From Gymnopilus junonius (lineage: Eukaryota > Basidiomycota > Agaricomycetes > Agaricales > Galerinaceae), in the NCBI GenBank assembly GCA_015501075.1, contig JADNYJ010000133.1, forward strand, positions 50,098 to 114,097: 64,000 bases of DNA. Direction: 5' to 3'. Under the pieces are notes generated by a model, which was not told the DNA's origin, did not search any database, and saw nothing but the letters and a program-made list of their open reading frames with translations. The translations under genes and the position numbers were made by a program. Shown one piece after another: positions 36,173-49,379 of the stretch (positions are counted from its first letter, which is position 1; the number at the start of each line of letters is the position of its first letter).

Positions 36173-37055
36173 CCTTCCGAGCGCGTTGGCCCTATTGGTT
36201 CAGCTGCCTCCTAGTTTAAGAATTTCGCTGATACCACTTTTTCTATACCCGATTCAACAATTCTGCTGCTTCCGGACATGTAATTTTGTCTTGTTTACTT
36301 GCATATTCTGTGGGGGGCACGGCCTCGCCCTTATCATCAGTATACCCCCTTGTCTCCTCCCGTTCATCTAATCTCACTTCTACCAGCTGTGGATAGCGCT
36401 TTCATTTACGAAGCCCATCCCACCCTCACTTATACATGGGAGGTTTTCCTTTACATAGGGGTTGCTTGGAGATCATCATAGTTCGGATCAGAGACATTGT
36501 TTAACGGTTACTTGCTCTTGGATTTGATCATGAGTTCCAGCCGCCCTCCAGGTTTTCGTCAATACCCACCTCTATATCCAACTTTTCGAATCTCAAGTCT
36601 TTGTCGATCACCGTAGACAGTGATATGTATTTTTCCCTGACATGTTTATGGAAATCATTTGCATCGTATGTTGGGTATAGGATATATAAGTCGGGGAAGG
36701 ACTGGCTAAACTGGACAAAAATGTGGCTCTCTAGTGCCAGTGTTGTAAGTAGTAAGTAAAGCAATTGCACAATAAAACGACGAAAAGACAATGAAGTATG
36801 ATGATGCGCCCAAATGAGGAGAGGATGGCCAAATGAGGAGACGAGGGGCAGGTGCAGGTTACATCTGGCATTTGAGCAGGTGTGATCGAGCACTTGACCA
36901 GTTATTGACCACCCTAAACATATGAATATTTCAGCACCCCAGGACCATCTCGGGGAGGAAGGGGCGAATCGTAGCATAGTGCATCCGGAAAAATTTCCCC
37001 CCCACCTCTTTGACTTGGGCCACAATTTTCCACCTTCCTGTTCAGCCTTCAGAAT
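36173..37055. other. Gene-poor stretch with a possible terminal exon
   Basis: Another copy of the FunK1 3' flank motif (CAATACCCACCTCTATATCC) lies at 36550. On the minus strand 36528-36720 reads FVQFSQSFPDLYILYP and DLRFEKLDIEV, which could be a final exon of the F-box-like gene upstream. No clear splice link was established. Confidence 0.35.
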
Positions 37056-38633
37056 TCACCCTGCAGATTCCCTCACTCTTTGATCCTTCCTAGAACGTTG
37101 TTGAATTTCAAGGAGCTTGACCACTGGCCCCCATTTTGAGTTATCTTCCCCATAACATTTATGTATTTGTAGGTCAATCTCTGGAAAGAGCCGATCCAGG
37201 CAGGCGGTTAAATGGAAAGGATCTTTCGGAAGGAGAGATTTGTTGCAGAACTCGAGGGTGGAGAGTTTGCTAGAGAGGATGGGAACATCTTGGATTACAG
37301 GAGGGTTTTGGCAATCCACGTTGAGTTTTCAATTGTTCAGGTTGGGCAACCCAGAAACCAGATCGATCAAGTAGTCGAAACTGACGGGGCACAGGGGTAA
37401 AAAAAGCTCAAGGGATTTCATAAGATGCCAGGCCTGGATGATTGCAGCGCAATCAACTTTAGACATTGATTGGAGGAAATTTGCGATACAGAGGGAGGTG
37501 AGGTGAAGCGTGAAGAACATTGGAATGGAAGCCAACGTCAAGCAGCTCATTCTGGGTGCATCGATAACCCGGACAGAGATCATTAAAGATTGGAAATTGA
37601 CTGTTGTCGCTTGATGCAAAGATAGGAGGAAGTCACGCCAATGAGCGATATCTGATGACTGCATTGATTCAATCTGGCTATATGATATGTAGAGACTCTG
37701 TAGGCGAGGAAATGGCGTGGCAGAAAATTGTGTTGTCAAACGATTCATGGCTTGCTAGGTATGAAATTCAAGCCACATGTCCGTCAGCGCATCAAAGGGA
37801 CACAGAGGAGCCCAAAGCCGCCTGCTGGGAAAGAACTCGACATAGCCCATTATATGAAGTCGAGAAAGCGTTGAATGCGACGAAAAAAGGACGGGTCAAT
37901 GGCCACAACCGATTGGTTTTCTACTGTGTGGCACAGACAAGTACTTGAGAAGTGGCATCCGAACAATGGCTTGTAAGCCAGCTTCAGATATCGAGCACGA
38001 GAATTTGAGGTATGAGATTTGCGGTGAATGTTGAGAAAGTGTGGTTAGAAACTTCTCAATATTTCCGCCGCTTGTTTCGTGCGCTGGAAAATCAACGAAG
38101 ACCGCCTGAAGACTGGGGGCCACAAATACATGAAGTTTGGGGCGATACGATGTGTTGAAAAAATACTTCAGCGAGGGCAGGATGCCGGTATGATTGCCAG
38201 TTTGCATCAGTCGAACACAAAAGGGCATATTTTTTTCGATCCCAATAACAATAGTGATACAATCTGATTCTGTTCGCATAGGAAAAGAAAGCAACACAGT
38301 CGATGGGCCTAAGGTTCAGTTTCACCTGGCAAATAATTAATTGAAGTCGGTGGGTATGAACTAAAAACGTACAGCATTTGAAGGGTCATATCCCTCGAGA
38401 AGTGAAAACAGAAGAGTCAAGTCATTCATAGCCCACCACAATGCATCGAGGGCTGGCTCCTTGAACGCTTGACACGTCAAGGCAAGATTTAGGAGAACAT
38501 TCCTCTCTTTTCGCTGAAATTCGTAGTCATATGCAGAGTTCAAGTAAAGTTCAATGTCATTGCCATGTAGAATTAGCCTGAAATTGCCGAAAATCAGCTG
38601 TATTATTTCCTGGATGGCGAGGGCGTGATGCAT
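37056..38633 (-). pseudogene. F-box/LRR-like gene with frame breaks
   Basis: Starts MHHALAIQEIIQLIFGNF, followed by LLNLALTCQAFKEPALDALWW, the arrangement seen in many basidiomycete F-box-like proteins (substrate receptors of SCF ubiquitin ligases). Exon 1 is 38633-38373 with a GTACGT donor; exon 2 starts at 38325 (VKLNLRPIDCVAFFSYANRI). Leucine-rich segments follow (PSLQAVFVDFPAHETSGG; LHLTSLCIANFLQSMSKVD; LVSGLPNLNN). Frame changes occur near 38260 and 37880, and a TGA lies at 37329 before KLNVDCQNPPVIQDVP continues in the same frame. Either a pseudogene or a gene with sequence errors. Confidence 0.6.
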
Positions 38634-41600
38634 GAATAAACCTAGGATCATTCAAATTGGCGATAAATGACCGCATACTAAATACTACAAAAATAAATCC
38701 AGACTTACCCTATGGACATTAAAACAATAGTTGTGGCTTTCAGTCCGAAGTTTCGGTGTACTGGGTCTGGTCAACGAGCATATGAAAAAATTTGGTGAGC
38801 GCTGCCCCGGCGAATTTGAATCACCGTGGTACATAATACGCGCATGATGATGTGTCTACTTCTCTGTGTGTGGCTGGCACGACTCATGAGTCATGAGTCT
38901 GAAGACAGCTGTGAATTGCATTCTCTGCTGAGCGGGTGTCAGAAGTCGGCGGCTAAGCAACTTTCCCTGGTTTGGTCAAGTCTTGAACTTTCCTTAAACC
39001 CTAACGCCAACGAAGTAGTGCATAGAATGTAGGACACCCACGTAAGTCTTCGGAAAACTTGGTACCCTTCGCGAATCAGGCGTGGATTCATAAAGTTTAC
39101 CAGGGCTGAATTTGAGTGCATGATGCATAGTAGCCTGCACACGGGTTCGGAGGGGTCGTACAGTCTCCATTCCGGTTTCTGGCGACTTTTCTATGCAAGG
39201 GAGCTGGAACTAGGAATGGGAATTGGGACGCGGTTCGCAAGACCATGGGGGTGCCTGCTTGCGGAGGACTGTAACCACTAGGTGAAGGTTTATAATCAGT
39301 GGGAATATTGGGCGGGAAATTGGTGAACAGCGTACGTTACCCATTCACATATTGTTCGTGTTCGACACTCATAAGTTAGTAGACTGGGGATGCACCGATG
39401 TGCGATTTTGCATAGGAAGGAGAAGAGCCGGGTTTAAATTTCCAGTAGTAAAACTTGGTACTTCTTAGGAAATGGCCAAGCCTGTAATGCGAACGGATCA
39501 GTAAGTCCCCAGGAATGCGCATGAGCCTATTGCGGGCTCACAGCTTCGACATCAAAAGATACTAGAATAAGGGATTGTGGCCCAACTTCTAATTTCGCAT
39601 CTTTTTCACAGCGCCTATTGGGATAGGGGAACCTTAAAGTCTGGATCCGACGATGATACGCTAGAGATTTTGGATGGTAGGGGTAGTATCATCTGAACAA
39701 TGATGAAAAGACCAAATTCAGGTTTTTGGAAAAATACGACTAACCACATCATGTTGACAAGATCCCGCGGCGCCGGACCCTGGGGAATAATAACACTATA
39801 TCTTCAGAAAAGTTATTCCAGGGTTCGAGGCTCCTAAACGATGCAACCGCTCCAATGAGATGTAGTATACATAGAATCTTCAAATTGGCAAGCTCAAGGC
39901 GTGCTAAACTGAGAGGGATTGGGGCAGCCACTGCGAAAACTGGGCAAATGCTATAACCTATAATCATGGCTTACTGATCGGAGGGACCGCGGTGATGTAT
40001 ATACAAAGCCAACTTTCTGCTTGATGCTTGACACGAAGTAGTGAGCCATAAAGATAAATCAGAACAAAGTTTCCGGGCGAGTCGACAATACGGAAATGTC
40101 AAACCATGGACCCAAAATTCCTGTTACCCCCTTGAAAGCTGGAAATGGTTATTGGGAAAAAAGGGATGTTTGTGGACTACTCGGGGATGGGAGTTCTGCA
40201 GGACTGCGAGTTGCTGGTGGCCATTTGGCATGGCAGGTAATTTCCTAAATGTTCGAGAGTTCTGACTTGGATAACAAGGGGATTTGAAGGATGAAAAACA
40301 ATGAATAACGGCCGACTTATCATAAGCATACGCACATATAAGAATTGAAGCAGGGGCTGTTGAAATCTCTGAATTCTGTTTTGGGTGCGAGCCGCTGGCC
40401 GTCTCACCTCTGCCAAATTGCACGAACCCTAACCTATCCGATTCACTTCCACTGCAAGTTCGCTATCCAATCCATCCGATCCATCCTATCCTATCCAAGG
40501 ATCTGTTTCTCGGGAACTCACTTCTCAGGAACAAAAATTATGCTTTATGCACACTTAACTGGGCTCCGGGACTGCGACTTAGAGAATGCGGGACCTGGGC
40601 GGGATCCCACTGGGATCCCGGTTATTATCCATGGTCATTTTTTTTGGTGTTTTAAAGAAATTATTTCCTTCTGTCTGCCTTGCATATTGGCGATAGGGAT
40701 TCCAGCAGTCAGATTTCCAAGGAGCAAAGCCTTGTCCCATACCGTCGATATTGAAGTCCGGTACCTTGAGTGCCACGACGGTATTACCGGGTGGGCGTGC
40801 CTCGGGCCCCGCAGACTGCTCTCAATGTCATACCTTGACCGGACACATCCAGTAGGCCTTAGAAATGCTGCCGGACCCTGGGTTTAATTTTTTGTAACAG
40901 GTTTATGTATCGCGAACAACAGGAATTCCTCAGAATGCCCATTGTCGAGCGGGACCCGAAGAAGGTGAAAGTCCTTCAACGCGGTCGGTCCGCAAGATCT
41001 GCCCATGATTGACCGGATGCCTCAAATTGGTCTTGGAAGTGCGCCAGGACATTGCGCTCATATTGTTCTCTAGCCTTTCTCGATAAATGGTTAAATTCTC
41101 TATGTCGGCACATACCGCTGGAGCTCCTTGGAATCCCCATTTTCAAGCCTGCTCTGAAAAATGCCAGAGTTGTTTCAAAGCCAGCTCTACGTGTACTCGG
41201 CCATTATGTCTCCAGCAGAGGCCCACTCCGAGACACTGAACCTGACCCACAGATTAGGTCAAGTCTCACTCGCGCATATAGTTGGAAGGTTCCGCAAAAT
41301 CTTCAACTCTTTCAAGCCACTTTGTACATGGCATACAAATGCGTCGTGATTCTTTCGAGCAGCAACAAGCAGCACCGAAGCAAGTTACGGTTATACGCGG
41401 TGTCGTCCCAAAGTTCAGTAGGTAAACTTTATATCCCGTTCCTTTTGCTTCCCGTCTGAGATCTGTTTTTTAAACCTTAGACCACTTCCGAAGCACCAGA
41501 TTCTGCAATACTAAGTATGCTTCTACCAGACAAGACCTTCTTTTGCATTGCCGGACAATAGTCTATGGTCAAATATTTGTTGCTGAAGAAACAAGATTTT

Positions 41601-42911
41601 CTGTTTTCCTGTTTCATGTCAGATTCCGACTTCTCATGTGGCACAGTTCGATCCAGATGATATACAGATTGGCGCGCAGTACACGGCATTCCCATCCACA
41701 CATTCCGGCATTGTCAAGGAGCCTATTTTGCGTGGTTGGGTCTCCAGAAACCAGACATGTACAGTAGACCATCACAAGGTTTTCAGACGCAACACTCTCA
41801 GACCGCTTTTTACAGGAAGTCGAACATCCACAACTTTTCAACCATCTAGGAGCAGAGACCACGGTTACATTATCATTCAAATAATACAGTAAGATAATTT
41901 TGTGCCTTCTTTCTCTTGCGCTGCATTCTGAAACCTCTTCTAGAAGCATGAGACTATCTTCAGAAATTCCAAGGCTCTGCAATGGCAGACGTGCATATTA
42001 CCAGAAAAAGAGAACATTTTCCGGCCGCCAGTGAAAGCTAGCTTCGTGACTGTGACCTGTGACACTCTTACGCATCGGCGATGCGTCGAGTTATGCACTG
42101 TCATAAATGCCGTATAGGAACAGGAATAATCAGAAGGTTCTTGCTCTGAATAAAGCATTGCATCTCCATGTGATCTGCTTGTTTTTTTTGCAGATTAACT
42201 CCCACTTTGATTCCCTGAATCACCAAAGTTTTGTCTCGAGTGTGATGTCAAGGGATAGCTTCAAGAAAAATGAACAGAGTCTCCTGACTGTTCATGCTGT
42301 TCAGGAAGCTTGGAGAGACTGAACATATTGTCCAGAATTCTCTGTGTAATCCATGTCAAGAGCCTGCAAGAGTTTCCGTTCATCAAGACATAGTGCAGGC
42401 CTGGGCGGGTCCCTTCGAGCTTCAAAGAAATCGGACCAGGTAACATAAAGAGGACGAGGCGAAACTGCTTGGGAGGATGTGATGCAATGATAATGATTTG
42501 GGAGAAATGGCGCCTTGTAATGCATTTCTTCCGGTGCTGTCGTGGTACAATCGACTTTGCACACCAGAGTCTGTCCTGCACTCGGATGTCATGGGTATCT
42601 TGTAGTCCTTCTCACCTTGATCTTGATACCGTCTGATGCGGACATTTAGGCACATGAAAGGCTTTCGTATCCTGTTCAGTTGACCAAGTCGTCCAGGCCT
42701 GTCGCACCTTGAATTGGCATCGAATAAGCATTCCCGAATATCCTCTTTGGATGTGTGACGCGTCCCGGAAGGCGGAGCTGCTGCTAGATGTGGTCTTTTC
42801 ATTTCGTATGGCTGCATAGATCTTTTCTAGGTCGTTGGAGTGCTGGCTGGAAGAGCGGGACTGTGGTCGACACCTACGATTTGTTAGCCCCCATATATGG
42901 TTCATGTTTGT
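38634..42911. other. Long gene-poor region
   Basis: About 4.3 kb with no gene I can support. Open frames (for example 40345-40887 plus, 41052-41459 plus, 41614-41982 minus) lack recognisable motifs and splice structure. Part of 39545-39630 (AATAAGGGATTGTGGC...TTCGCAT...CACAGCGC) resembles 46515-46570, suggesting worn copies of a dispersed repeat. A short tandem run of ATCCAATCC/ATCCGATCC-like units lies at 40465-40500. Confidence 0.45.
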
Positions 42912-43790
42912 GTGAAGGCGGTGTTTTAATCAACGTTTAAAAGGACGCGTTCGAATCTTTTTCATCGTCTTCCTTCTTTCTGTTCTTTTCTCCCAATACC
43001 ATTTTTTCACAATACTATCCATCAAGATTGAGTCATTCACCTTCCTACTTTTCCTTTTCGTTCTCGTCCTGCTAATCTCCTTCCTCTCAAATTTCATCCC
43101 CGCAAATCGGAATCACAACCACATTCGCGTTCGTGCAGTGTGTGCACCAGCAAGAATCATCAAGTTCGAGCTGCCATAGAAGCCTTTCTATGCTATGGAT
43201 GTTTTGGGCCCTTTTCAGCCTAATATAATGCTCCTAGTTGACCCTACGCCTGCTGAGGCTCGTCCACCTTTGGTACTCATTGTCAGTTTTCTCTCTTTCT
43301 TGTTCTCACCTGCGTGGACATGACTCAAATGCTCATATCCGATTTCTTTCTCTCTTCTCCAGGATACGCTAAAATATCATCATGGGACTTCATTCACGCC
43401 AACCGCCCCTCCAGCATCAGCGCCTGTGAGTTCAGGAACAACTACGCAAAAAACTTGATGGATCGTGGCTGAGTGGTTTGTTCTGCAAACAGGTCAACAA
43501 CGGTCACGGCAGTGTTTGGTCTATGTTCGTCGACGTGGTCCGTCGAAGTGGACGTTCATTTAAAGTGAGTCGAGGAGACTACTTAAATCTCGCTCTGCCC
43601 TTCTGATTGGCTCTATGACTTTCCTCCCGAAGCAAACTGTGTCGGTCTCCCTGGGCTTTACTAGGGTGGTCTGGCTGGCTGCCAAAAAGCTTGCTGCGTT
43701 TTGCTGCTCGCCCTTCCTCTGCTAGACAAACCGAAGCCGCGCGGCTTCCCCTATATCCTCTTCTCTTGATCTGATCCCTCAAAAAATATC
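42912..43790 (+). repeat. Diverged duplicated unit, copy 1
   Basis: Aligns with 49380-50130. Shared blocks: AAGGCGGTGTTTTAAT at the start, a CCACCTTTGGTnnTCA|GTCAG putative exon end and donor (about 43270-43285), GTGGCTGAGTGGnTTGTTC, AGGTCAAC, and CTGGCnnCCAAAAAG near the end. It may descend from a small spliced gene (first exon MDVLGPFQPNIMLLVDPTPA), but stops follow in this copy. Function unknown. Confidence 0.5.
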
Positions 43791-44370
43791 TCGCTTTCTT
43801 GGCAGTAATATGCCTTAGATACTTTCAGGAAACTCTTGATTGTTGATACCCCGCTGTTAGAAGCAAAATCTCTATCCACATTTCCTAGTATGGATGTTGA
43901 TAGGAACAAGTTGGATGCTCACCTTAACAAGTCATCATGGAATTACCCTTGTATATACATGTACTTACGTGTTAAATTTGTAGAAAAAGATTGTTGGTCC
44001 ATTGATTAATTCAATGAAATAAACAGTAAGTAGAGGAGGAAAGGTTTGTGTATTGTAGAGGATAGGATCATGTATGAAAATGACACTCCGTCACCGTGAC
44101 GAGCCACTGTCAGGACGAACGTATTGGACGCTTACACTCGTCAACCCCTCGTTTTCTGGCTACCTAGTGCCATTTGAACTTGCTCTCTCCCGCACATTTT
44201 CTGAAGGACGCCAAGAATTACCCACCTAAATTTCGGGTTGCGTTTCCCAGCAAGGAGTCTCAAGATCTCAGGACCAAACACACGATTTACTTGGGTTGGA
44301 ATTAGGTCAAGACAAGTACGTGATTATCGCTCAAACTTTAGCACCACTGTGACTGGCATAAGATGCCTTA

Positions 44371-45320
44371 GATGCAGGGTGATACGAGGAAGGATATAGT
44401 GTATAATCTACGAAAAGCTGTGAGATGCTGTTTCAACAAGTTTCAAGTCCTTGTACACGGGAAGAGAAAGATTTGGGATTACAAGCAGAAACGGAGTTCT
44501 GGATGGGCTTCTGAGGAAGGCTCTTGACGCGGTTCCATCCCATTGGAGAGGATAACGAGGGCAAGAAGTTTCAGTCGCATTCTGAGTCCAACGTTCCTTT
44601 TTTATGACAAGTTTCATCCTAATGTGTTGCGACAGTGCGGTCGCATTCCAAGACACGGAAATAATTGTTCGTGCATACGTCCGTGGAAGAGTGTCCTTGG
44701 CTAATTAGGAAGCCTCCCTGGACACCTTCCACTACAGCGCCCAGACGCATCAAACGTCTCCATTTTAGCAGGAACTAAGGCCCGCTCTTCTCAATGCCCA
44801 CATGGGTCTAAATCCCGACTTCGGCAAGTCTCCTCCGTCTCAACTCCCATTGCGCATCACCCTTGCACCCAACAAAGTTGAATGCCAGCGGGGGTATCGC
44901 ACGTCTTTACGACATGACGAGGGCCCAAGAAGTTAACAGGCTTGTGCAATCAACCGTTGACTCGCGGACGGAGCCATGGCTGTTGTTACCGCCATAGATC
45001 ATGGTAGTAGCAGTGGCGAGATGCCGATGGTCTGTAAAATCTACCATCCTGAGGCTCAACTTCATCTTGAAGGATAGATGGAGATTATATGACATTCATG
45101 AAGAACGACCAACTCAAGACAGCGCAGGACGTGAAATGGGTCGTGTTAGGCAAAGGAAACGCAACATATCGTGTTCACGGTATAGTCAGTCAGAGGTGGA
45201 AAAGCCGTGCATACTCGGGATTGGATAAGTCGCGGCCATATAGAATGAAATTCGTCGAGCGATGACTTGAAGGTTTTATGTGCCAGTCAAATTTTGAATT
45301 TGAATTTATTTCTTGGTTAT
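44371..45320 (+). pseudogene. Deeply decayed FunK1 relic
   Basis: Short matches to FunK1 appear in the right order: DTRKDIVYNLRKAVRCCFNKF (near 44380), GVLDGLLRKALDAVPS (44493), a segment like the regulatory exon with LLNAHMGLNPDFGKSPPSQLPL (44785-44860), and MVCKIYHPEAQLHLEG (45025) followed by a stop. Large parts of both kinase lobes are missing and all frames are broken. It lies 8 kb beyond the main cluster, so the island was once longer or has dispersed. Confidence 0.75.
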
Positions 45321-48300
45321 GCATTCCTTCATCGACCTGCATCTACGCGACATCCCTATCATAGCGCCTCTCAGGCTGGGTACACCAACGACCCAATAAA
45401 TTTCGACCGTATCGACTGTGTTGACGCTTTAAATTCACCAAAGCTCGTCGGTCTCTAACCCTTAACGTGGCCTAAAGCTAATGGTTCACCTCCCCAGCTC
45501 AAGCTTTGATATAGGTGAGATCGACCAGATCTCGACACTAGAATATCTTCCTCCGCAGCTTTGCACTGTCGATACCATGATTCGTGGCCATGAATTGGAT
45601 ATATTGAGCAATTTAAATGTACCATTCGTCACAGATGTTCGCTTCGATGGGTATTCCGAAGTTGTTAATGAGTCGCATCACTAGGAGACATAGGGAAGAA
45701 CCATAGATCTCAATCGATCTGCCTTGACAGTTCTGAGCATCCTATCGGCTGGGCTAGATTATCTAGTATCCGCCCACTGGAAATCAACTACGTCTCAATT
45801 GACCTCCAGAAACAGTGTTTTATCCCGTCATTCGTGGTCGAGCTTTTCCCTTCTTGAAGTATTGATTTTGGACCGGACCGATATGATGCGCTGAGAGTCG
45901 GCAGTGAACGTAGGCAGTCCAATATAAGAAACCCGAGGTGCGTAACTGCAGAAAAGTTGCTATGGATGGACTGCGACGCTTTGTCCGGGAGGATATCTCG
46001 CCTTTGTTGGATTGTGTCCATGTCGAATGTAAAACTTGTAATATAATCCGCGCGGCGGTTTTGGCACTATCTGTAGTATATTATTCTTGATAAAGATTGA
46101 AGGGGATTGTCAGGTACTGTCCGGACGACGCGTCGCAAGGCCTTGAATATATGGTCATGGATCGTGATTGCCATCTAGAGCGATCCATGTGAAGAACACA
46201 TGTCGTGGATGATGATGAACAGCGGATGATCAAGACAACAACGGAAGTCGATGGGACAATGAAGTAGCACGCCGGTCCATAGGAGCGTGGATTCCATATC
46301 TGTCAAATTAAGCTAACGCCTAGCTCGAGTAACTCGGAGTATTGACGTGCGGAATCACACGGAGGAGACGCGGAAATGGGAATGCCCCGCTTGACAGAAA
46401 ATGTCCAAGTCTGTACGGAATGAGAATGAATCGGTCATTCGCGGGAATGTGCATAACGCTGGGTGCTTACTGCCTTCTACGGAACAAAGATGCGATCATA
46501 ATCCATGCGACACGCCAAAATAAGGGATTGTGGCACACAAATTCCGCTTTTCGCATTGCCTCCCACAGCGCTTACTTTATGAAGGTTCTCCCAAGAAGGG
46601 ACCGACTTGAACTTCTGTCGATGGTCCTCTTGGTGGGCTCAGGATTTTGGGAGGTATACCGTCCAATAATATTCTGTCCAGTGATGCAGATGCTCTTAAC
46701 CTCGCACTTTGAATTTGGTAATTCCTACAAGTACAAATTGGTTGGTGAGCATGACAGAAAGCCAATAATAAAAAGCAAGACCACCTTCACTATGTGTGGG
46801 GCGTGCAGGGCCCTTAGCTTCAACATTGTAGGGGTAATTGCTTATCAAGAACCGAGTTTAAAAAACTTGTAAAAGCAGATTTTTTGCGTGATGCAATGTA
46901 CAGACTGCTGATCTTGATAGGATAATAGAAGGGCTTGCAAGAGGAAGTAGACTTCAATGCACGACCTCTTTATTCCTTTCACTCTTCCTATGCGATAATT
47001 CTCCAAGCAATTAACTAGAAAGGTAAGTGGCGAACTTGAAGAACAAGAACATTGAACTCTCACAACGTGGCTGGAATAAAAATGCGTCCTTGGTAGACAG
47101 CTTTGACCTCAGACATTGCACGAAGCATAGCGAGCGTTTCGTCTTTGAATACCCCTACCAATTCCATTGATAGTCAGAGTGTGGTTGGCGGGTACAGGAA
47201 TGTATCATACCTCCCGAACCCAGCGAATCCGTGCCCCGAGTCCCAAGAACGTACAATCAATCCTACAGATGGGGGTAATTTTTTTCCATCGCTATGGATA
47301 GAGGATATCCTGGTTTCATATCGACAATGTATCGAGTTCCTTCTTAGCTTCTTCAAGATCTGCTGAAAAGGTCGACTTTGCAGGTTTTTTGTGCACATAG
47401 CGGCGATTTACAGACAAAAGCGGGTGCAAAAGCTGGACTTTCTTGTTGAGAGGCATGGTCAAAGAAGAGAGTGAGCTTGAAATCCTCTTATATAATCTGA
47501 CACAGGTGCATTGGCAAAGATCTGTAATCTTTGAATTTGAGCACCTGTGGAGGCGAGGTGGAGGCGGCCAAGTTTTGGGATTCCTATTTTGGCCGCTGTT
47601 TGGGCCGTGGCCCTGGCGTCCGTCCGTGACTTCGCACTCAACTCTCAACTCGAAGCCAGCCCCTTGAGTTTCTGTTCAGCATAGCAGGACGCGTTCATAA
47701 AAACGAACGGGAAAGACTCTACGCGACTTTCTGATGCTAATGCCTCAATGTCTCTACGGAATTTCTGGGTTAGCAATTCCGCCTTTTATGGCATTCCAAT
47801 TTTTTATGTAGTTGACTGCATAGTCGACGACGAGATTCCAAGACACCTTGAAGGCAAGAAAGTCATGACCACTGAGTCTGCACTCAGACAATGATTTCTG
47901 ATGGATGGTTGCCTCAGCTGCCTGGACCGCCAAACTGAACCCACCGTCATCTTGTAGCACCCTGTCATTTGCTATTTGCTTCTTCCAAAAGACCTCCTGT
48001 CATGGCAAACCACTTAGCAGATTTTTGCTGTTTCAAGTCTCAGAGCCCCAGAGGTTATATTCTCTGGCTTCAAGCTGAAAATCAAAGTTTCACTGCAGGA
48101 AACCATACAAGGCTCATCAGCTTGTCGACACAAAGGCCAATATCACCACATAAATATCTGAGCATTGTCTATTGTCACCTCAACTTTTCGCATTATTTGG
48201 CATATCCAAATCAAGTCCTCAATGACTCTTCTTGAGGGCTGCAGGGTAGATCAGAAATGTCAAGACATGTCATCCCTCTAAAGGCTTCGTTGTTTGCTGT

Positions 48301-49379
48301 TTGCGCCCCTGATTTCCATGGCTCAACCCCACTGAGCATAATGCAGAGTGGATTAGCTGCACAAGTATCAGTAAGGACCATTTCAAAGGTGACTCTGAGC
48401 CCTGGTTCCTTGACAACATTCTAAGCAATTCTTTTTACAGCCCACTAAACCTTCCGAAATAATCTGCGCAAAATATTGTACATGGCATGAACAGGAAAGG
48501 CATGCAAGAGTGACTTCTTTGGACACATTTTGTCCACTTCCAGGCTGGCCATTGTCCTTGGTTTCTGTGACCTCTGTCACACATCTACTCATCAGGCTGA
48601 AAGGATCTCAGCTGTAGCTTGGGACAAAGAATCATGCACGAGACTCGATGATTTAATGAGGCACTGTCCTTTGAGGTTTACTGTCCATTCCAGGTTTCTG
48701 TTCCAGGTTTTCTTTCATGCAGAGAGTCTCCAGTTTCATTTCTAAAGCTCCGAAGTTAGTTGTTTGTCTGGAGTCCTTATCCCAGGAGAAGCTGGAATTA
48801 TTCTGTGTCCTATTGAACAGGAAGATTCCATTACATGAAAGGAACCAAAATTTCTTGTTGGTTGCTCCGGGAAAACGTCATACAGAATCCCCTTTGTCAA
48901 GCTACAGTCCATCTCGAGTGGTCCTATCAATTAGGCGAATCCTCTAGCCTGGTCGGGGCCGAGGCATCGTATACTGTCGTCAGCCAGAGTAATGACCAAA
49001 CAGTCAAATTGTTCCCAGCAAGACCTTATCCCATGTCTTCATGGTGTATTGAGTCCAACATGCCATGGTTTCCGGATGCTGGTATAAGACCTCAGTTTCT
49101 CTTTGTGGTACAAGAATTGCTAGCCATCGAAAGGCCTCTCGGACTACTTCATCAACCAGGTTGTCGAGAGTGAAGAAGTAATAGAGCGACATCGTGGATC
49201 TGGCCTTTGGCTGACGGTAGCCTCGAAAGGGCGCACAAACTCGCCATGGAACGCGCCTCTCTCTGTGCCTTTGTAAGTGGTGTTCTTCGATGCCAGGCAG
49301 CGTTTGGTAGGACGTATGAGCTTCGAATGTCGTCTGAGGAAGTGTGTCAATAGTTGGATTTGAAAAACTGTATAGCTCA
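45321..49379. other. Gene-poor region with unassigned open frames
   Basis: Small open frames at 45481-45684 (67 codons, plus), 46342-46872 (176 codons, plus) and 47316-47648 (minus) have no motifs I recognise. A minus-strand segment around 47754-47960 (DGGFSLAVQAAEATIHQKS, KVSWNLVVDYAVNYIKNW) looks protein-like and could be the last exon of an unrecognised gene or transposon-related sequence. I could not build a gene model. Confidence 0.35.
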
